A stretch of 64,000 nt of DNA from Homalodisca vitripennis (GCF_021130785.1 NW_025776242.1:310001-374000); one strand, 5' to 3'. Numbered from the stretch's first letter, positions 1 to 13,275 are shown. The notes: generated by a model from the letters alone, not told the origin. Numbers and translations are program-made.

Positions 1-1525
1 AAAGAATGTATTTCATTGTATTTGGCCGAACACTTTTTTTATAACGGTGAAGCTGACAATCATTTCAACTCTAAAGCATAGCATTACTGTAAAGTACTTT
101 AACTTTAGTACTTTAGTATTATCCTCGTTTTATAAAACAATCCCCTTTGTTTCTCATTGCCTTTGGTTATACAATATCACCATGAGCAAACTTTAAAAAA
201 GACCGACTTTTTGCAGTACGGTCCTCATATATGAAATATTTAACGCTTTATACATTTAATAAGTTGATCAACCCTATAAATTTTAGGCTAGATTTTAGTC
301 TGGTTCTTTGAAATACATCTTAATATGAGCCTGGCACATAAGACATTGTGACTTCCTCGATTCAGTAAGTCCTACGTTAGACTCAATCAGTTTTGTTGTC
401 AGCTTTGGTAGCTATTCGGCTCAAATGTTTAAAAACGGTAAGTTTATCTGCCTTTCCTGATAAGCTGGATCAAACACAATCCCATAATATCACACCTCCT
501 TTTACCACTGTCTTGTAATAATCTATCTCAGCATACTTGTAGTGGGCTGTGCTCCATTCTCCACTTCCGGTGTTTCGTTTGTGACTGTAATTAGAAGAAA
601 TGTTATTGAAGAGTTTTGCTGTCCTCAATAATGTTTAGGCGAGACAGGCTGTGCTGCTGTTATAAGGATATTGGTTGTTATGCTGTGGGTGGTATTGGCA
701 TTTCCACTCATACGATTTCATTCCTCTATCAACAAGTGACCACATGTTATGGTATAATAATGTTAGTTTATTATCTCTGGTATTATAGAATTTACTGTTA
801 TTTTATGACTTTTTCTATGTAATCTATCCTGTATTCATCTAAACTAAATTTGGTTGTCAACTATTGACTGTCTTAATAAATGTATGTAGCCTGTATGTTT
901 GAGAAAGATAGATACCTGTACCGAAATAAACTCTATAGTACTTAGGCATAGCCTTACCTCGGTGTAGCAGCAACTATCTTACCTCTCTAAAACGTCCTCC
1001 AAGATTTATGTCTACTTCACGAAAGAATGAGTATAGTAGTCTTGAACGGATATTGTCAGAAGACCGGAACATTTCTTCGATGTAGTCAGAGGCCAACCAT
1101 AAACAATTGACGTACATGTCCATTTATTGTTATACCCATCACTGAGTGGACATCCCACATTTACTTCATTTATAAATAAACTTGTATAAAAACGACGAAT
1201 ATGATATATCCTTCTGTAACTTTAGTGTACGAGATATTAATGTGAGCCTTGGCCAATTCTAACTGTAGTATTGTTTTCATAGTAACCTATGCAATTTATT
1301 TCATTGTTGTTTTAGTACAAATGAATAATGAATAATATTGAAAAAAGTAGTATAAAGGTAATTTAATTTATATCTAATAAGCGAATGTTCATCACCAAAA
1401 TTGGAGAATTTATTTAAATTATTACTGAAGACAATATTAACTGTAATAAATAAATAATAGAGTATACAAAGATAATTAATTACAAATAATTTATATGATG
1501 TAAAATTTGTTCAACATCTATATCT
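1..1525. repeat. Module copy D (tail fragment)
   Basis: This segment matches copy A at about 11400-13275 and copy B at about 34100-36150 in the same orientation, at roughly 75-85 % by eye. The first bases match the last bases of the window (copy C), so it is part of the same repeating module. Compared with A and B it lacks about 650 bp (A 11665-12320), a deletion in D or an insertion in the A/B ancestor. It ends abruptly at a mariner element. No intact gene is seen. Confidence 0.8.
506..568 (-). other. Protein-like 21-codon block shared by copies D, A and B
   Basis: Read on the minus strand, this 63-nt block is open and encodes a peptide of the form GSGEW..-HY.Y.EIDY.KT. The matching block in copy A (12528-12590) has a TAG at the Trp codon, and in copy B (35336-35399) there is one extra base. 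In all three it abuts a GTAAAA/GTAAGA sequence that would serve as a splice donor. Most differences between copies change the amino acid, so no purifying selection is visible. It could be a decayed exon or part of a decayed transposase; I cannot assign a family. Confidence 0.35.
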
Positions 1526-2600
1526 CAGATATGCACCTTGTAACTCTACAAACTTCCCCCGATACTCCCATCTCTGTAACCCGTCCAAATAGTACTCAGA
1601 ATATCTTTATAAACATAATGATTTTTCATAAAGGCAATTGCCTCTTTTGACAAAAAAATCTTTGTCCTTTGAGAGCAATGTTTTAGTGATGGAACAAAAA
1701 TAAATCGCTTAGGGTTATGAGTAAATTGGATGGTCAAGTATTTCAAACTTTATTTCATGGATTTTCGCCATCGCAACCGCTGAGATGTGAAACGGTGCGT
1801 TGTCTTCGTCAAAGGGGATTTACTTGTACTGCAATTGTGGTCGTTTTCCATAAGTTCTGCCTTAAGCTTGTCGGCAGTATGCTACATTAATATTTTTTTT
1901 ATTTTTTTAAACATACTCGATGACAATAAGTTCATTACTATCCCAAAAAACAGTTGCTATCACTTTTGCAGAAGAAAAGACAGTTATTGCTTTTTTTGGA
2001 GCTGGTTCCTTTTTGCAGTTTACTGTTTGGGCAGTATATGTGTTTGGGGCGTATATTGGTGTATACACAATTTTCATCTACAGTAATTAATCAGTGGCAA
2101 AACTAGCATTTATTTCACCGAAACTGCGCCAAAAGAATGTTGTAAATGTCCATCCGACCTAGTTGGTCTACTTCGGCACTCAACGCGTGGACTGTTATCT
2201 CATGCCGAAATGTTGATTAAATATGTGACAAACGCGTCCTTTTGACATGTTCGTAACCTCTGCTATCCATCCTACTTTAATTCGGCGGTCGCCTAGTACT
2301 GTACTATGTGGTTAATTTTATCTGTGTTTTCGTAGATAATTACAGATTGTGGACGTCCTGAAAATTTATCGTCTCCTAAGCTATTACAGCCACGTTTAAA
2401 TTCGGAAGCCCCAAATTTCACTGTGTAAATAGTAGTGTCTCCATATACAAAATTTAACTCAACCTTTATTTGAATCCAAACAAATATTTAATGCCAGTTC
2501 CATACTCGAATTTGTCCATTTTTACTAAAAACTCACTAAAACGGCTGTTACATAAAAACTGCGAGTCCAAAGGAGCTGAAACTTTGGTGAGTACTATCAA
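1526..2600 (-). pseudogene. Decayed mariner (DD34D-type) transposase
   Basis: On the minus strand this reads as a mariner transposase broken by several frameshifts and stops. The ATG is at 2519, giving MDKFEY.., followed by ASEFKRG and SGRP-type segments of the paired-like DNA-binding region and MSKGRV of the second helix-turn-helix. Next come EPAPKKAITV and VIATVFWDS of the catalytic core (about 1930-2010) and DNAPFH..AVAMAKIHE with the second catalytic Asp (about 1748-1812). The C-terminal stretch ends with VELQGAY (about 1530-1745). The third catalytic region (PPYSPDLAP in the family) is mutated. Length (about 330 codons) is near the usual 345. Transposition would have been cut-and-paste at TA; this copy is dead. 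It marks the point where module copy D stops. Confidence 0.85.
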
Positions 2601-3204
2601 GAGATGAAAAACGAATTTCAAAGGCTTTTATTTACTGAATGCTGCCATCTTCTCGGACTTGCTGTTTTTTATTTAGTTTTATGTCCTGTTTAATTAATTA
2701 GGCTCTTTTTATTTCCAGATTTTTCCAGGTATTTAATACTTCGATTAATATTAATGAAAATAATTTCAAGTCTAATATGAGTATATATTTTCTTAACAAT
2801 GCAATAACAACAATATATTTGTTTAGAGAGAAACAAAATACAATTAAAATTTAATCTAATAACTCTTTTAAACCAGAAGATATTAAATAAATCATTAACC
2901 AGGTAACTAAAAGAATGAAGAGTGCTCAGTAATATTTTTGTTTGTTCTTAAAATGTATCAGTTATATGATTGAACCAATCATAAAGTATCTTAAATATAA
3001 GGTAAAACATTCTGAATTAGAAGCCAATTAGTTTGGTCTGGGTAAAAATGGGTGACCCGATGCAATGCTCCTATTACGTAAATGCGATCAGAGAAAGGCC
3101 GAATAATCCGATGAAGTGCTCTCCCTGACATCAAGGATCTTAAGCGCGTTAAAGAAGGCCTACGTTAAAATTAGTGAAAGATAATGGTAATGTATGGTTT
3201 TATT
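2601..3204. other. AT-rich spacer, nothing recognised
   Basis: About 600 bp between the mariner remnant and the start of module copy A. No open reading frame, repeat or regulatory site can be supported. It is not a continuation of module copy D as far as I can match. Confidence 0.6.
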
Positions 3205-5089
3205 GTCCAGTATTAAAGTTGCCCTACAAATATCCTGTACCAGAAGGATGTTGCCAGGATACAAGACCTGATTCAGCTTTTCCTCCATCAGAAGCAATAG
3301 AATCATTTTCATAGATTCATCTCATAAAAGTCAATATATAAAAGTCATATCATAAAAAAGTCATTCGTATTCAATATTTAAAAGTCATATCTCAACAATA
3401 GCATTTTTTCAATATATTTAAACATAAAACGTACATAATTCATTTCTTACGCAATAGTGTTCCTAATCTAATCTCTAAAAATGACTATACAATTTATATA
3501 TTGGATAATAAATCAAACTAATAATAAAGAAAAGTTTGATAATTTTGTTGCTGTATTTCTAAAGTTCGTTTGAGCCTGGTAAAGAAATCATTAGAAAACA
3601 ACGTGATCAATTCAAATGTTCAATAAATTACCGTATTATTTCGTTGAAATTAAGGTAAATAAGTGGAGTTTATCTACTAATTTTTGAAGAACCGGAAATA
3701 TGACATAGTGTCAAGGTAACCGGTTATTAAGGTAGGCAGACTTAGGGACAATGTTGATTTAATAGGTTATGACATACATACCTACCTTATTTTATAATCA
3801 GTTATACATACATTACGAGCGAACTAACATGTAATATTTCCATACAGGTAAGATCCAAAAAAGATTTCTTAAATCCTCAAAGCTTTTTTAATTTTTATTT
3901 CCATTTGAAAGACTAATAGCAAAGGGTCTTTTGAAACAAATTATTAATTTCAGGCAGTTTTCAAATGTTTTTCCACGTACACTCTCTCAGTCTTCATAAA
4001 TATGAGATACTTTAGGTGATACCTCTCTGATATCGCATTACATAAAATTTATGATGCCTTGAAAAATTCGTATTATTTATGAATTAATTATTGATAAAAA
4101 ATGCAACCGCCACAAATTGTAAAATCTATTTAGTTGAGGTAAATTTTTGAAACCTACTTTGTGTTATTTCTTTCGTGACAGGTGCAACAATACAATATCT
4201 TCAAACTCGAAAATAATCTCACGTCAATTTCCATTATTGCTTTTACAAAACGTTTAAATCTGTTTTATGTTAATTGCTTAAGCAATACATACGTCAAGTT
4301 GGTTTCAGTTGACAATTTGCGTTGTCAACTTTAAAACGCTCTTTTTTGTGTATAGTTGATATTTAATGTAGTTAAGCTGTTTTTTTGGATTAAATTGTGT
4401 GTGTTTTTGTTTGTTTTAAAGTTATCCAATTATATTCATATATAATAATATTAATGTCACAGTGCAACTGGCTTCGGCTGTATTGTAACATTATAAAATA
4501 TAAATAAATAAAAATTACTGATGGGTAATCGATGTCATTTTATCTGCAAGCACTTGGATGTTTTTTACGTCGCACAATGTTAGTTTTTAACCCGATCGAC
4601 TCGGAACACATATGAACTGTTAAGGGAGATTCCCATTTACAAAGCTCTCGTTGGTTGAGCGTTAGAGAACCCCACCAATTGAGGGCTGAGGAAATGGATT
4701 TTTACATTTTTTGTCTGTCTGTCTCAATAACGAACTGTCCTATATAATTATTATGTTGCATCAAGCTTCTTCAAAATGAGGAATTTCAAGTTCGATGATG
4801 GTCTATGTTACTACTTGTGATTTGGCTGAGCGTTAGTAAAAATTTTAACATTGTTGAAAGGTAATCGTGATGATAATGGGAAAAACATACAATAAAAGAG
4901 TTAAAATAAAAACTTACACAATCCAATTTTATAATTTTTTTTAAACCACAGACCATGTCAAAGGAGCGGTTTGAACGGAGAGAAAATCATTTAAGAAATA
5001 AGACAAATGTGGAGTGTTCCTATCTTTTAATGAATATTTATATGACAGAATATTACAAAACAACATTTCAGACATTTCCAGAAGTTGTA
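3205..5089. other. Module A, left part, non-coding
   Basis: Matches B 25640-27299. No gene is supported. It contains a dispersed-repeat signature, GGTTGAGCGTTAG near 4654 and GGCTGAGCGTTAG near 4823, flanking a TGTCTGTCTGTC stretch; a diverged relative sits at 60108-60290. Confidence 0.6.
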
Positions 5090-5335
5090 TTAAATGGGTG
5101 TTACCACACCACTAAGTGTTTGTAAACAGATTTAGAGACGCTTGATACGTTTCTAAAGAATCCATTAACACAAGCCTGTTTCTGACAGTCTAGAGAAAAG
5201 ACCACTTCTCGAATGGAGGCAATATTTCATTTGAAAAGCGTTATTCAGAAAACTCTTCCAAAAAATACTGGCATTTGTAATTAAACTGCCTCTAGGTTTT
5301 CACACATTGAACAATGTCTCGCTTTGTAGGGAAAT
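5090..5335. repeat. Strongly conserved island, copy A
   Basis: About 245 bp that match B 27300-27545 with only a handful of differences, much closer than the surrounding module. There is no open frame on either strand. It lies directly left of the AG microsatellite in both copies. Confidence 0.7.
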
Positions 5336-5362
5336 ATATTCTATGTTTTATTAAATACAGAG

Positions 5363-5479
<117 letters not shown>

Positions 5480-8400
5480 GATTTCACTTTTAAGTATTTG
5501 AACTCAATATCTGTGTCATCCATTTGGGTTGGTAAATAAATCTAACGATTTTGTAGCTAATAATAATAAGACATTACTTTCTTTAATTATTTTATTGTTC
5601 ATTTAATAATTATTATTCAATCATAACATTCATTCTATTCCGATGAAGAAAATATCAATATAATAATATATCTTTCTCTGAATATGTAGGTCATTTTAAA
5701 GGAATAATAAAATTCTACATTGATTCTGGATAAGGTTAACAACAGTGATACTTTTAGTTTTTATAGAATTCTAGAAAACCCTATTGATTCGCATATTCAC
5801 CTATCAGTCAACCGTCAGTCGAGATTAGGCCGCTTTTGTTGCTAATTCTACAAAATGAATTAAAATGAAAAACAAAAGTATCCAACGGATCAGATATTTG
5901 TACTAAACCAATGAGGAGTCACAATATGGTTTTAAGAAGTTCAATAGCATGAATAAATAATAATAAAAAAGGCCCCGTCCTGTTTCCCTCCTTTTTCTTT
6001 CAGCCAACTTGTTTCTTTCTGCCGTGACGATTGCCATTTGCTATTGGAATCTGGTTAGTCGTAAGTGGTTGGTAGACGAATGCAGACGTATTGCTACATG
6101 TATTCTGTAGTTCAGTTTTAATGATTGGTATTGTGTATAGTTTATATTGAGTGCATGATTTAGAGTTAGTGAAGTTGACACACATGTTGGTTGTGATTCC
6201 TGAGTTAGGCGTGCCATAACGCTTTGTTATGATTTGTGTATTGTAACCTAGTTTGTATTTATGTATTAGTTTAGTTATTTACCTCAAGAAGAGATCAGAT
6301 TGCAGATCTAGAAACGTAGTGTTACTGATATTTTGTTTCACTGAACGATGGCAAATGTCCGGAAAATTCCTTTTCTCTTCACAATATCTTTCAGTGTTAA
6401 ATGTTCAAATTATATGTCAGTTATATTTTTCTTATTTTATTTCTATACATAGCTATGAGAGTATATTAAAAGCTTTATTTACTAAATTACAAATAAACTG
6501 AATCTAATGCATGCAAAACAGTTAAGGTAGTTAGGGATAAACCGTATGTGAATTTTGAGTATAGCTCTATTTCACTTTCCCTTTCTGCCGCTTGTCATTT
6601 AGAGTCCAGGTCAGTTTCAAGAGATTCAGCAAGACCATTACAATACATGGCATGATGCAATGCATTTTATATCAACTCTAATTAATAATCAAAGACATTC
6701 TTCATCTACTCTTTTAATAAAATGGTTGAAACTGAAATATTTGAAATTAGACAAAAAGTTATTATGACTATAGGTCTACACCTACTCTCATAAAGTTACC
6801 ATCCTCACAGATAATCTAAAAGAAATTCTGTGCGATATTTAATGTAGATAATTTTAAAATAAATGTGTATTAATCTTACGAACGTTTGCTATGTCACCTA
6901 CACAATGTAAAGGCACTGTCCTCAGTGATAAGGGACCTGCAGGACAACCTGTCAGCGGCTTCAATCTGCTGGTTACTGCCTGGGACCTCCTGTTCCTCTC
7001 ACCCCCCTTACCGCTAACAATAAATACAAAGAATGTATTTCAGTTACTGACATTACTGATATAGTTATCGATTTCCGCAATCATTAAACGTTGTCTCTCT
7101 GTTAATATAATATTAGTTTTTTCATATTTGTAAGAAATAGTTTACCCCACTGTATTAAATGCTTGCTAGTATTTAATTCATATCGTATCATTAAAAATTA
7201 GATAAAATTTCACTAATAGGTAATTAAAATTAAATAATGTATATGTTTGTGTAGACTGTAAAACTTAATTTTATTTTATTTGTTTATAACAACGTTTATA
7301 TTTTTATATTTGTATAAAATATTTCTTATTTTAATATTATGCGATTATTTTTATGTGTACAAATGTAATTAAAACTGAATAGCACGCATAGGCGTTGCTT
7401 TTTATGCTGTAAAATTTAATTACTTTGTATGTACAAAAGTTTGGAAAAAAAATTAATTTCGGTTCAGTTGCACCAAATGAGACAATGAGAACGCCTCTTC
7501 ATCTAGATACATATGTAATAGAGACAGAGCTATTTTGTAGTTTTGTAATATCTTATGTAATACGTAAACAAATAAGAACTCACCGTATTGTCGGTAGTAT
7601 TGGAAGTTCTGAATGTCTTCGACACCAGCTAGTTAGGTTGGTTTTTTAACAATTGTTTAGTCCGCTATTTCACTACCTTCGTGATTCTAGTGCGTTAATA
7701 ATACTGAAATTACAGTAAAATCTTGCCTTGCTACATTTCTTTAAACGAACACAGCGTCTACAGCGTACCACGTGACCAGTCAGGTTTTAGACTTTGCAGT
7801 AAGGGAATGGGACATGGAGGTTACTTCAACTTTCACAGTTAAACAAACTTACATAAAACATTTAGAAAAGGAAGTTTTTCCCTAACATATAATAATACGT
7901 AGTAACTTGTTAAGAACATGAAAAATTACAAGTTTTGGTACATGTAAATACTAGTTGATTTAATTAAACTTATTACAACTTATTATCTACAAACAAAAAC
8001 CCAAATAAATAAAAATATAATACTAATAAAAAAATGTCATACAAAATTAAATATACTTAATGTTTGAGCTCATTAATGGTAGTATTAAAAAAGAACCAAC
8101 TGTGGAGTGTTAGTATATCACTGTAATAAAATTGTATGTATTCAAATAATGTGATACATAGAGTTACCAGTAAAGGTAACTGTTGTAACACTGTTTCTGA
8201 ATCACTTGCATCTCAAATTTATTGATTATTACGAGATGCCAATCATTTTGTTGTTGAGGTTTGTGATCAAAGTCATGAAATTGAAATGAAGAAAATATCA
8301 GTTAAATGATACAAAGTTAGCGTGTAGGCAAACTTTGTAAAAGGTAGCAATTGATTCATCGATAACACCACCAGAAATGTTGCAATTTTAATTAAATTTG

Positions 8401-8729
8401 TAGAACAGTAAAATTTATGGAGAGAACTATTGCGTAATACAAGTAGTAACTATACCGTTTATTCCTTAACAGCACAAAGCCTGAGTGTATCACATTGAAT
8501 AATGACAATTATTAATATTTATTCCAATTAAATTTAGTGATATAATAAATAATTCAATAATAAGTAAAGTGTAACACCCCGATTTTCCCATAAAGACAGT
8601 TTGAAAATATTAATACAAGTTATATTATTTAAAATAAATATCATGTATAAGAAATTGGTAGTAATAATAAACTATATTAGTAATGAGGTAATCGGGTACC
8701 TCTAGGTTGTGAGATATTTAAACTAAAGC
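5480..8729. other. Module A, centre-left, non-coding
   Basis: Matches B 27622-31430. Open frames shared with B exist (for example minus strand 6000-6180), but the A-B differences in them are nearly all amino-acid changing. The short peptide-like stretch at 6915-7010 is broken in A by two single-base deletions relative to B. No functional gene can be supported. Confidence 0.6.
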
Positions 8730-9689
8730 TGGGTTACAATTCATTGAATAATACAAACAAGAATAAACTGCAATATAAAATAATACAATGATTACTGCAC
8801 AATGAAATATTAAATTTATTGATTTTTTCCTTATCCTACCTTCTTGATTATCAGAAAATTCCTACGAGTGTTCCAGCTTTTGCTGCAAAACAATGAAATA
8901 TTCTGGGAAAAACAAAACGTTGTGAGCTTGCAAATTTAATAGAACCCTTTGTTAAGAGCTAATGCCCCAAATTAGAGCAGTTTTGTTTGTTGCCGGAACC
9001 TACTCTAGACTTTCCCACGTGTGGTAAGTTACATTCATAATTACTTTTATACATTTTAAGGTTTTTAACTTTAAAATATTTACATATTTAGCTGTTTAGT
9101 CGTTTATATTAAACGTGGAACAGAAATATTATTATTATTTTAAACATTTTAAAAAATTTCGAGACGATTAGCAATCTTTCCTTGGATAAACAATTTCCTC
9201 TAATTTCAAAAATATAAAAAAACGATTTTCATAATTGGTCAGCCGTTTTAAAAATTAAAATTTAACAACCTATTTAGCAACGAAGTTTATTTATAAGACT
9301 AAATAATATTTGAGCTTACATGAAAATCATAAGGATAAAAATAAATTTCTGTACCATATTTTTAATATGATTTTATTAATGGTTTTAACCGCTTGATATG
9401 AACTAATCTTATCATTTCTGTATGCAATAAAGTATTTTGCAATACTAACTCAGTTATAATTAATTATTAAAACGTAAATATGTTTGAAATTCCACCTGAC
9501 ATTTGGATTTGACCAATACTTTAATTTTCATTCTGTCTCATTTATATTTTAAGTTGAACTTAAAAAGATTACAACATTTTAAATAAAGATTATATTACGC
9601 CTGAAATGAGATAGTAATTATGTACCCACCTAAAATGTTGGAGGGCACATTTTAGTATACGTTTAATCTTATAATCTTCTTGGAAATGG

Positions 9690-9905
9690 TTACATTCACC
9701 TTTGCACTGCAGTCTAACCTTCCGAATTCCCTTGGTTTCTAGAAGTAAGTGGAGACGAAACGGAACACTCACACGAGCACACACGTGCACACGTTACAAT
9801 TTTTACGACACATAAACGAACACCATCGTTACGAGCCCATAGTTTGCAAACGCAGAAACGCTAGAGAAACATCACAAGAAAACACAAAAGGATACTCTGT
9901 CCCTC
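9690..9905 (-). other. Conserved CA-rich island, copy A
   Basis: Closely matches B 32385-32590 and C 62240-62450. On the minus strand an open frame without an ATG (about 9590-9790) is shared with C, but substitutions are mostly non-synonymous and copy B does not preserve it fully. A CAAAG/GTGAAT junction near 9700 would be an acceptable splice donor on the minus strand. Could be a transcribed non-coding exon or simply a slowly diverging repeat. Confidence 0.35.
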
Positions 9906-10096
9906 TAAGATTATAAATTAATTCGTAAACTATTCAACTCAAATAATAATTTCTAAAAAGAGTAATTAAAATTATTACACTAAGTCTGTTAAATTTTATC
10001 AAGTAGATAAGCTCTAAAAATTAGTAATATCGTGCCATTCTGAAACAACCATTGTAGTCAAAGTAACTAAATATTTTAAGTAGAACAATACATTAC

Positions 10097-10163
10097 CTAG
10101 TGTATGTGTAGTGTGTGTATTTGTGTGAGTGGGGCGACCTCCTGCCACATAGACCGCATCACC
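10097..10163 (-). other. Candidate 67-nt exon, copy A
   Basis: On the minus strand the block is preceded by a pyrimidine-rich TTTTCTGATTGTTCCAG acceptor and followed by CTAG/GTAATG as donor. It is 67 nt in A, B (32797-32863) and C (62649-62715), with one difference between A and B and one between A and C. One frame is open and starts GDAVYVAGG. No ORF joins it to neighbours, and part of it is CA-repeat-like, so it may be a non-coding exon or coincidence. Confidence 0.35.
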
Positions 10164-10320
10164 CTGGAACAATCAGAAAACAAACCATGTACTATATTTA
10201 ATTAAACATTTCAGTTAATATCTTATGAACGTTTAAAAATATGGTGTTCCCAAAATGTAATTTGTTTAAGGTAATATCTCTGAAAGCAGTATATATTGAC
10301 AGAATGTGTTGGTAAACATT

Positions 10321-10980
10321 AATTCATACAACAATGCGTAAACTTAAGTGTTATATGATGAGATAAATATAGTATACCTGAAAGTGTTGTGTAGTGAAGA
10401 ATTATTGGTCGTGGTTAAATGTAGTTCTACACGCACTCACTCATTCACACTTTTTTCCATTCAACCAACTTTCATACTTTGCGTGTTTTGCAACACACGT
10501 GAAGAAGTGTTATATGATGAGAAGTGTCACAGAGAGGACGTCGGATCAACGTAGGACCGAGGCCACCTGAAAATAATCAGAACAAGACTCTCGAATCACA
10601 AATATGATACCAAGAAGATGCTTATTTCTCTTTCAAACTTATGGCATAATGCTGTAACAATCTAGACATGTGACCAAAACAGTTGTTTCAGAATGGCGTG
10701 AAAACTCATATCTGACATGTTTCAAAGACTTACGGTACTGAAGTTCCTCCCATTGAGAACGTAAAGTAAACCTGTATGCTGAAACAAAACGTCAGAATAT
10801 TATTACAATTAGAGTCCTTGTAAATTATGCACAATAAATAGGGTTATTAGTATTAAAAGTAAATATGTATATTCTATACAACGAAGTAGAACTGGATCTT
10901 AAATGCATGATTTGAACAATATTTATACATAATAAATAATTATAGCTCAAAGAAATGTCAAGACTATTGATTTAGAGGCA
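10321..10980. repeat. Near-identical island, copy A
   Basis: By line-by-line comparison with B 33021-33681 I count about 10 differences and one indel in 660 bp (about 98.5 % identity). The flanks at 8580-9000 are nearer 82 %. Copy C (62871-63500) is more diverged. An open frame without ATG at 10348-10554 is shared by all three copies, but its few differences are mostly replacement changes. Confidence 0.8.
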
Positions 10981-11450
10981 TTTTAACTTTTACTCTAAAT
11001 ATATATTCAGAGAGTAGATTGAGTTCAGAAGAGGCCCATGCTCATAAATGCTTGTAAACATGATGTGTGCATCAGATAGAATGGTGGAAAAACAACATAA
11101 GTTACGATTAAACAAATAAGTTTCCTATAAGACATTCCTTTCATTTCTAGTTAATTGACTTCAGTACCCTGATAATCTAAGTGATGCAGTGTTTTTAGAT
11201 ACTCAAATTTCGTCAATCGTAATGCAAAAAACTACACGAAATATTTTTACTGTAGAAGACAATGCAATTTATCTTAACAAAAAATAATCAAACTTACAGA
11301 TAAGATGGCAATACATTGGTTTAATTTTCTCCTTCCATAACATTTGCTGGTCTAAGACTATTGCATTAAGTGAAATTTAAATGAACATAATACACCGTTA
11401 ATAGAATTTATTTCATTGTATTGGGCAGAAAACCTCTTTTATATCAGTAA

Positions 11451-13275
11451 ATCTGACATTCATCACTATTCTTAAGTTTATTGTAATTTTATTTAATTGC
11501 TATAGTATAATTCTCGTTTTATAACGATCTCCTCTGTTCCTACATGCCTTTGGTTATAAAATACCAACATGAGCAAAGTTTACAAAAGACCAACTTTTTA
11601 CAGCACAGTCCTCATATGTAAAATATTTCAGGCTTCATACATTAAATAAATAGATCAACTGCTAGGTCAGCCCTGTTTTGAAGCAAGATTACTTTTATAC
11701 CTGAACACACTTTAAAACTAAGATCAAAAACAAAATCGTAATGCCTGAGCTACCGAAGGCAATATAGGGATTGCTTTTTTTACTTTTCCTCAGCCGTTCG
11801 TCATCTCTGGTGGGTTGTGAAAGTGACATTCAGTGCACAATCTGTTCCACTTATTTTGTTGGTGTGCATCAATAACTCTTGATTCTCAAATGTTTGTTTC
11901 AGTATTTTTGATTTAACGTACAGCTTAATTTATGCACCATGACTTTTATAAGTTTACCATTAACCATTCATTAAATTTTCATTTTAGTGCATGCTTAATC
12001 TTAAGGGGATTTTGATACCTGAAGAAAGTTTATATAATATACGCTACTGTCATCGTTTAGTTCACTCCTGCTTAAGTCATTTGATTTGCTTCTTTCATCA
12101 CTCACGAACTTAAGCTCAACCTGTGGCAACCAACTTAGTTTAGTGGTTATAATCAAACCATTATAAACTCATTTATAACTCTACGATAATTAGTTTGTTG
12201 AAGTAATTTTATTTTATATTATTGGTTTATCCAAAGTTATGTATAGTATTCAATCAAGAAAGGATTTCCTGAAAATCTGGAGGTCCATTCTGCACCAATC
12301 ATAGAAAACAAAATCCTTAAACCCGTTTGTTCTTCGCGATTCATCTTAAGATGAGCATGGCACAAAACACATTGTGACTTCCATGGTGGCCCTGCATTAG
12401 ACCTATTAAAAGTTGATGTCAGTCTTAATAGTTATCGGCTCAATACACGATCACAAACGCTTCGCATCGGTACATTTCCTGATTAGCTGGATCAAATACA
12501 TTCCCATCTGCTTCCACCTCCTCTTACCTCTGTCTTGGAATAATCTATCTCAACATACTCGTAGTGAGGCGTTCTCTATTCTCCACTTCCGGTATTTCTT
12601 TATGAAAAAGGCCTATATTGAAGAGACGGAGCTAGAGCTGTCAGTCCTCTCTCTACCACTTAACCTCAATAAATACATGTATTTCGTTGTTTCGTTATGA
12701 TTTTTCGTTGTTGACTTTAACTGGAAGATATGTCATAGAAATTCGTCAATAATGTTTAGGTGAGACAGGTAGTGTTGCAATTACTGACATTTCTAATCTT
12801 ACGTTTGCATACTTCTATCTACAAGTAACCCTAGTTTATGGTATATTAGTAGTTTAATGTCTCTGGTATTAGAGAAATTACTGTCATTTGATGAATTCTT
12901 CAATGGAATCTACCCTGTGTTTATCTAAAATAAAGAATTTTGTCAACTATTGACGTACTTTGAATAAGGTTTAGTAGCTATATATGTGGACAAAGGTAGT
13001 TAGTTATCTGTAGCGGAATAAACTATACTAAGTTAGGAAAAGCCTTACCTCAGTCTAATAGTAACTATATTACCTCTGTGTATTATTGATTTCGTGCAAA
13101 TTATTAATGATATTGAAGTAAATGAAATAATATGAAAGTAATTTAATTTCTAAGTATTGAGCTAAAAGTCATTAAAAAAATTGAGAATACTCATTTTAAT
13201 TACATAAATAATATAATATACAAGAAAAAAAATTACAAATGAATTATTAAATGTTGAATTTTTCAACATGTATAA
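11451..13275. repeat. Module section shared by A, B and D (A part)
   Basis: Matches B 34140-36150 and D 1-1525. It has decayed protein-like minus-strand fragments (12528-12590 and a CxxC-bearing stretch near 12340-12375), but stops and frameshifts interrupt them in A. No gene is supported. Confidence 0.65.

Larger units (their letters stand above)
8730..11450. repeat. Module section present in three copies (A part)
   Basis: This section matches B 31430-34140 and C 61282-64000. It has the best-preserved islands of the module. Conservation is at nucleotide level and is not restricted to one reading frame. Confidence 0.85.

Noticed and set aside
6000..6185. Minus-strand frame conserved in B (28135-28320), apparent small protein
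   Set aside because: I count about eight replacement changes against about one silent change between the copies, the pattern of neutral sequence.
10348..10554. 68-codon frame shared by A, B and C
   Set aside because: No ATG start, and most of the few differences change amino acids; conservation extends well beyond the frame.
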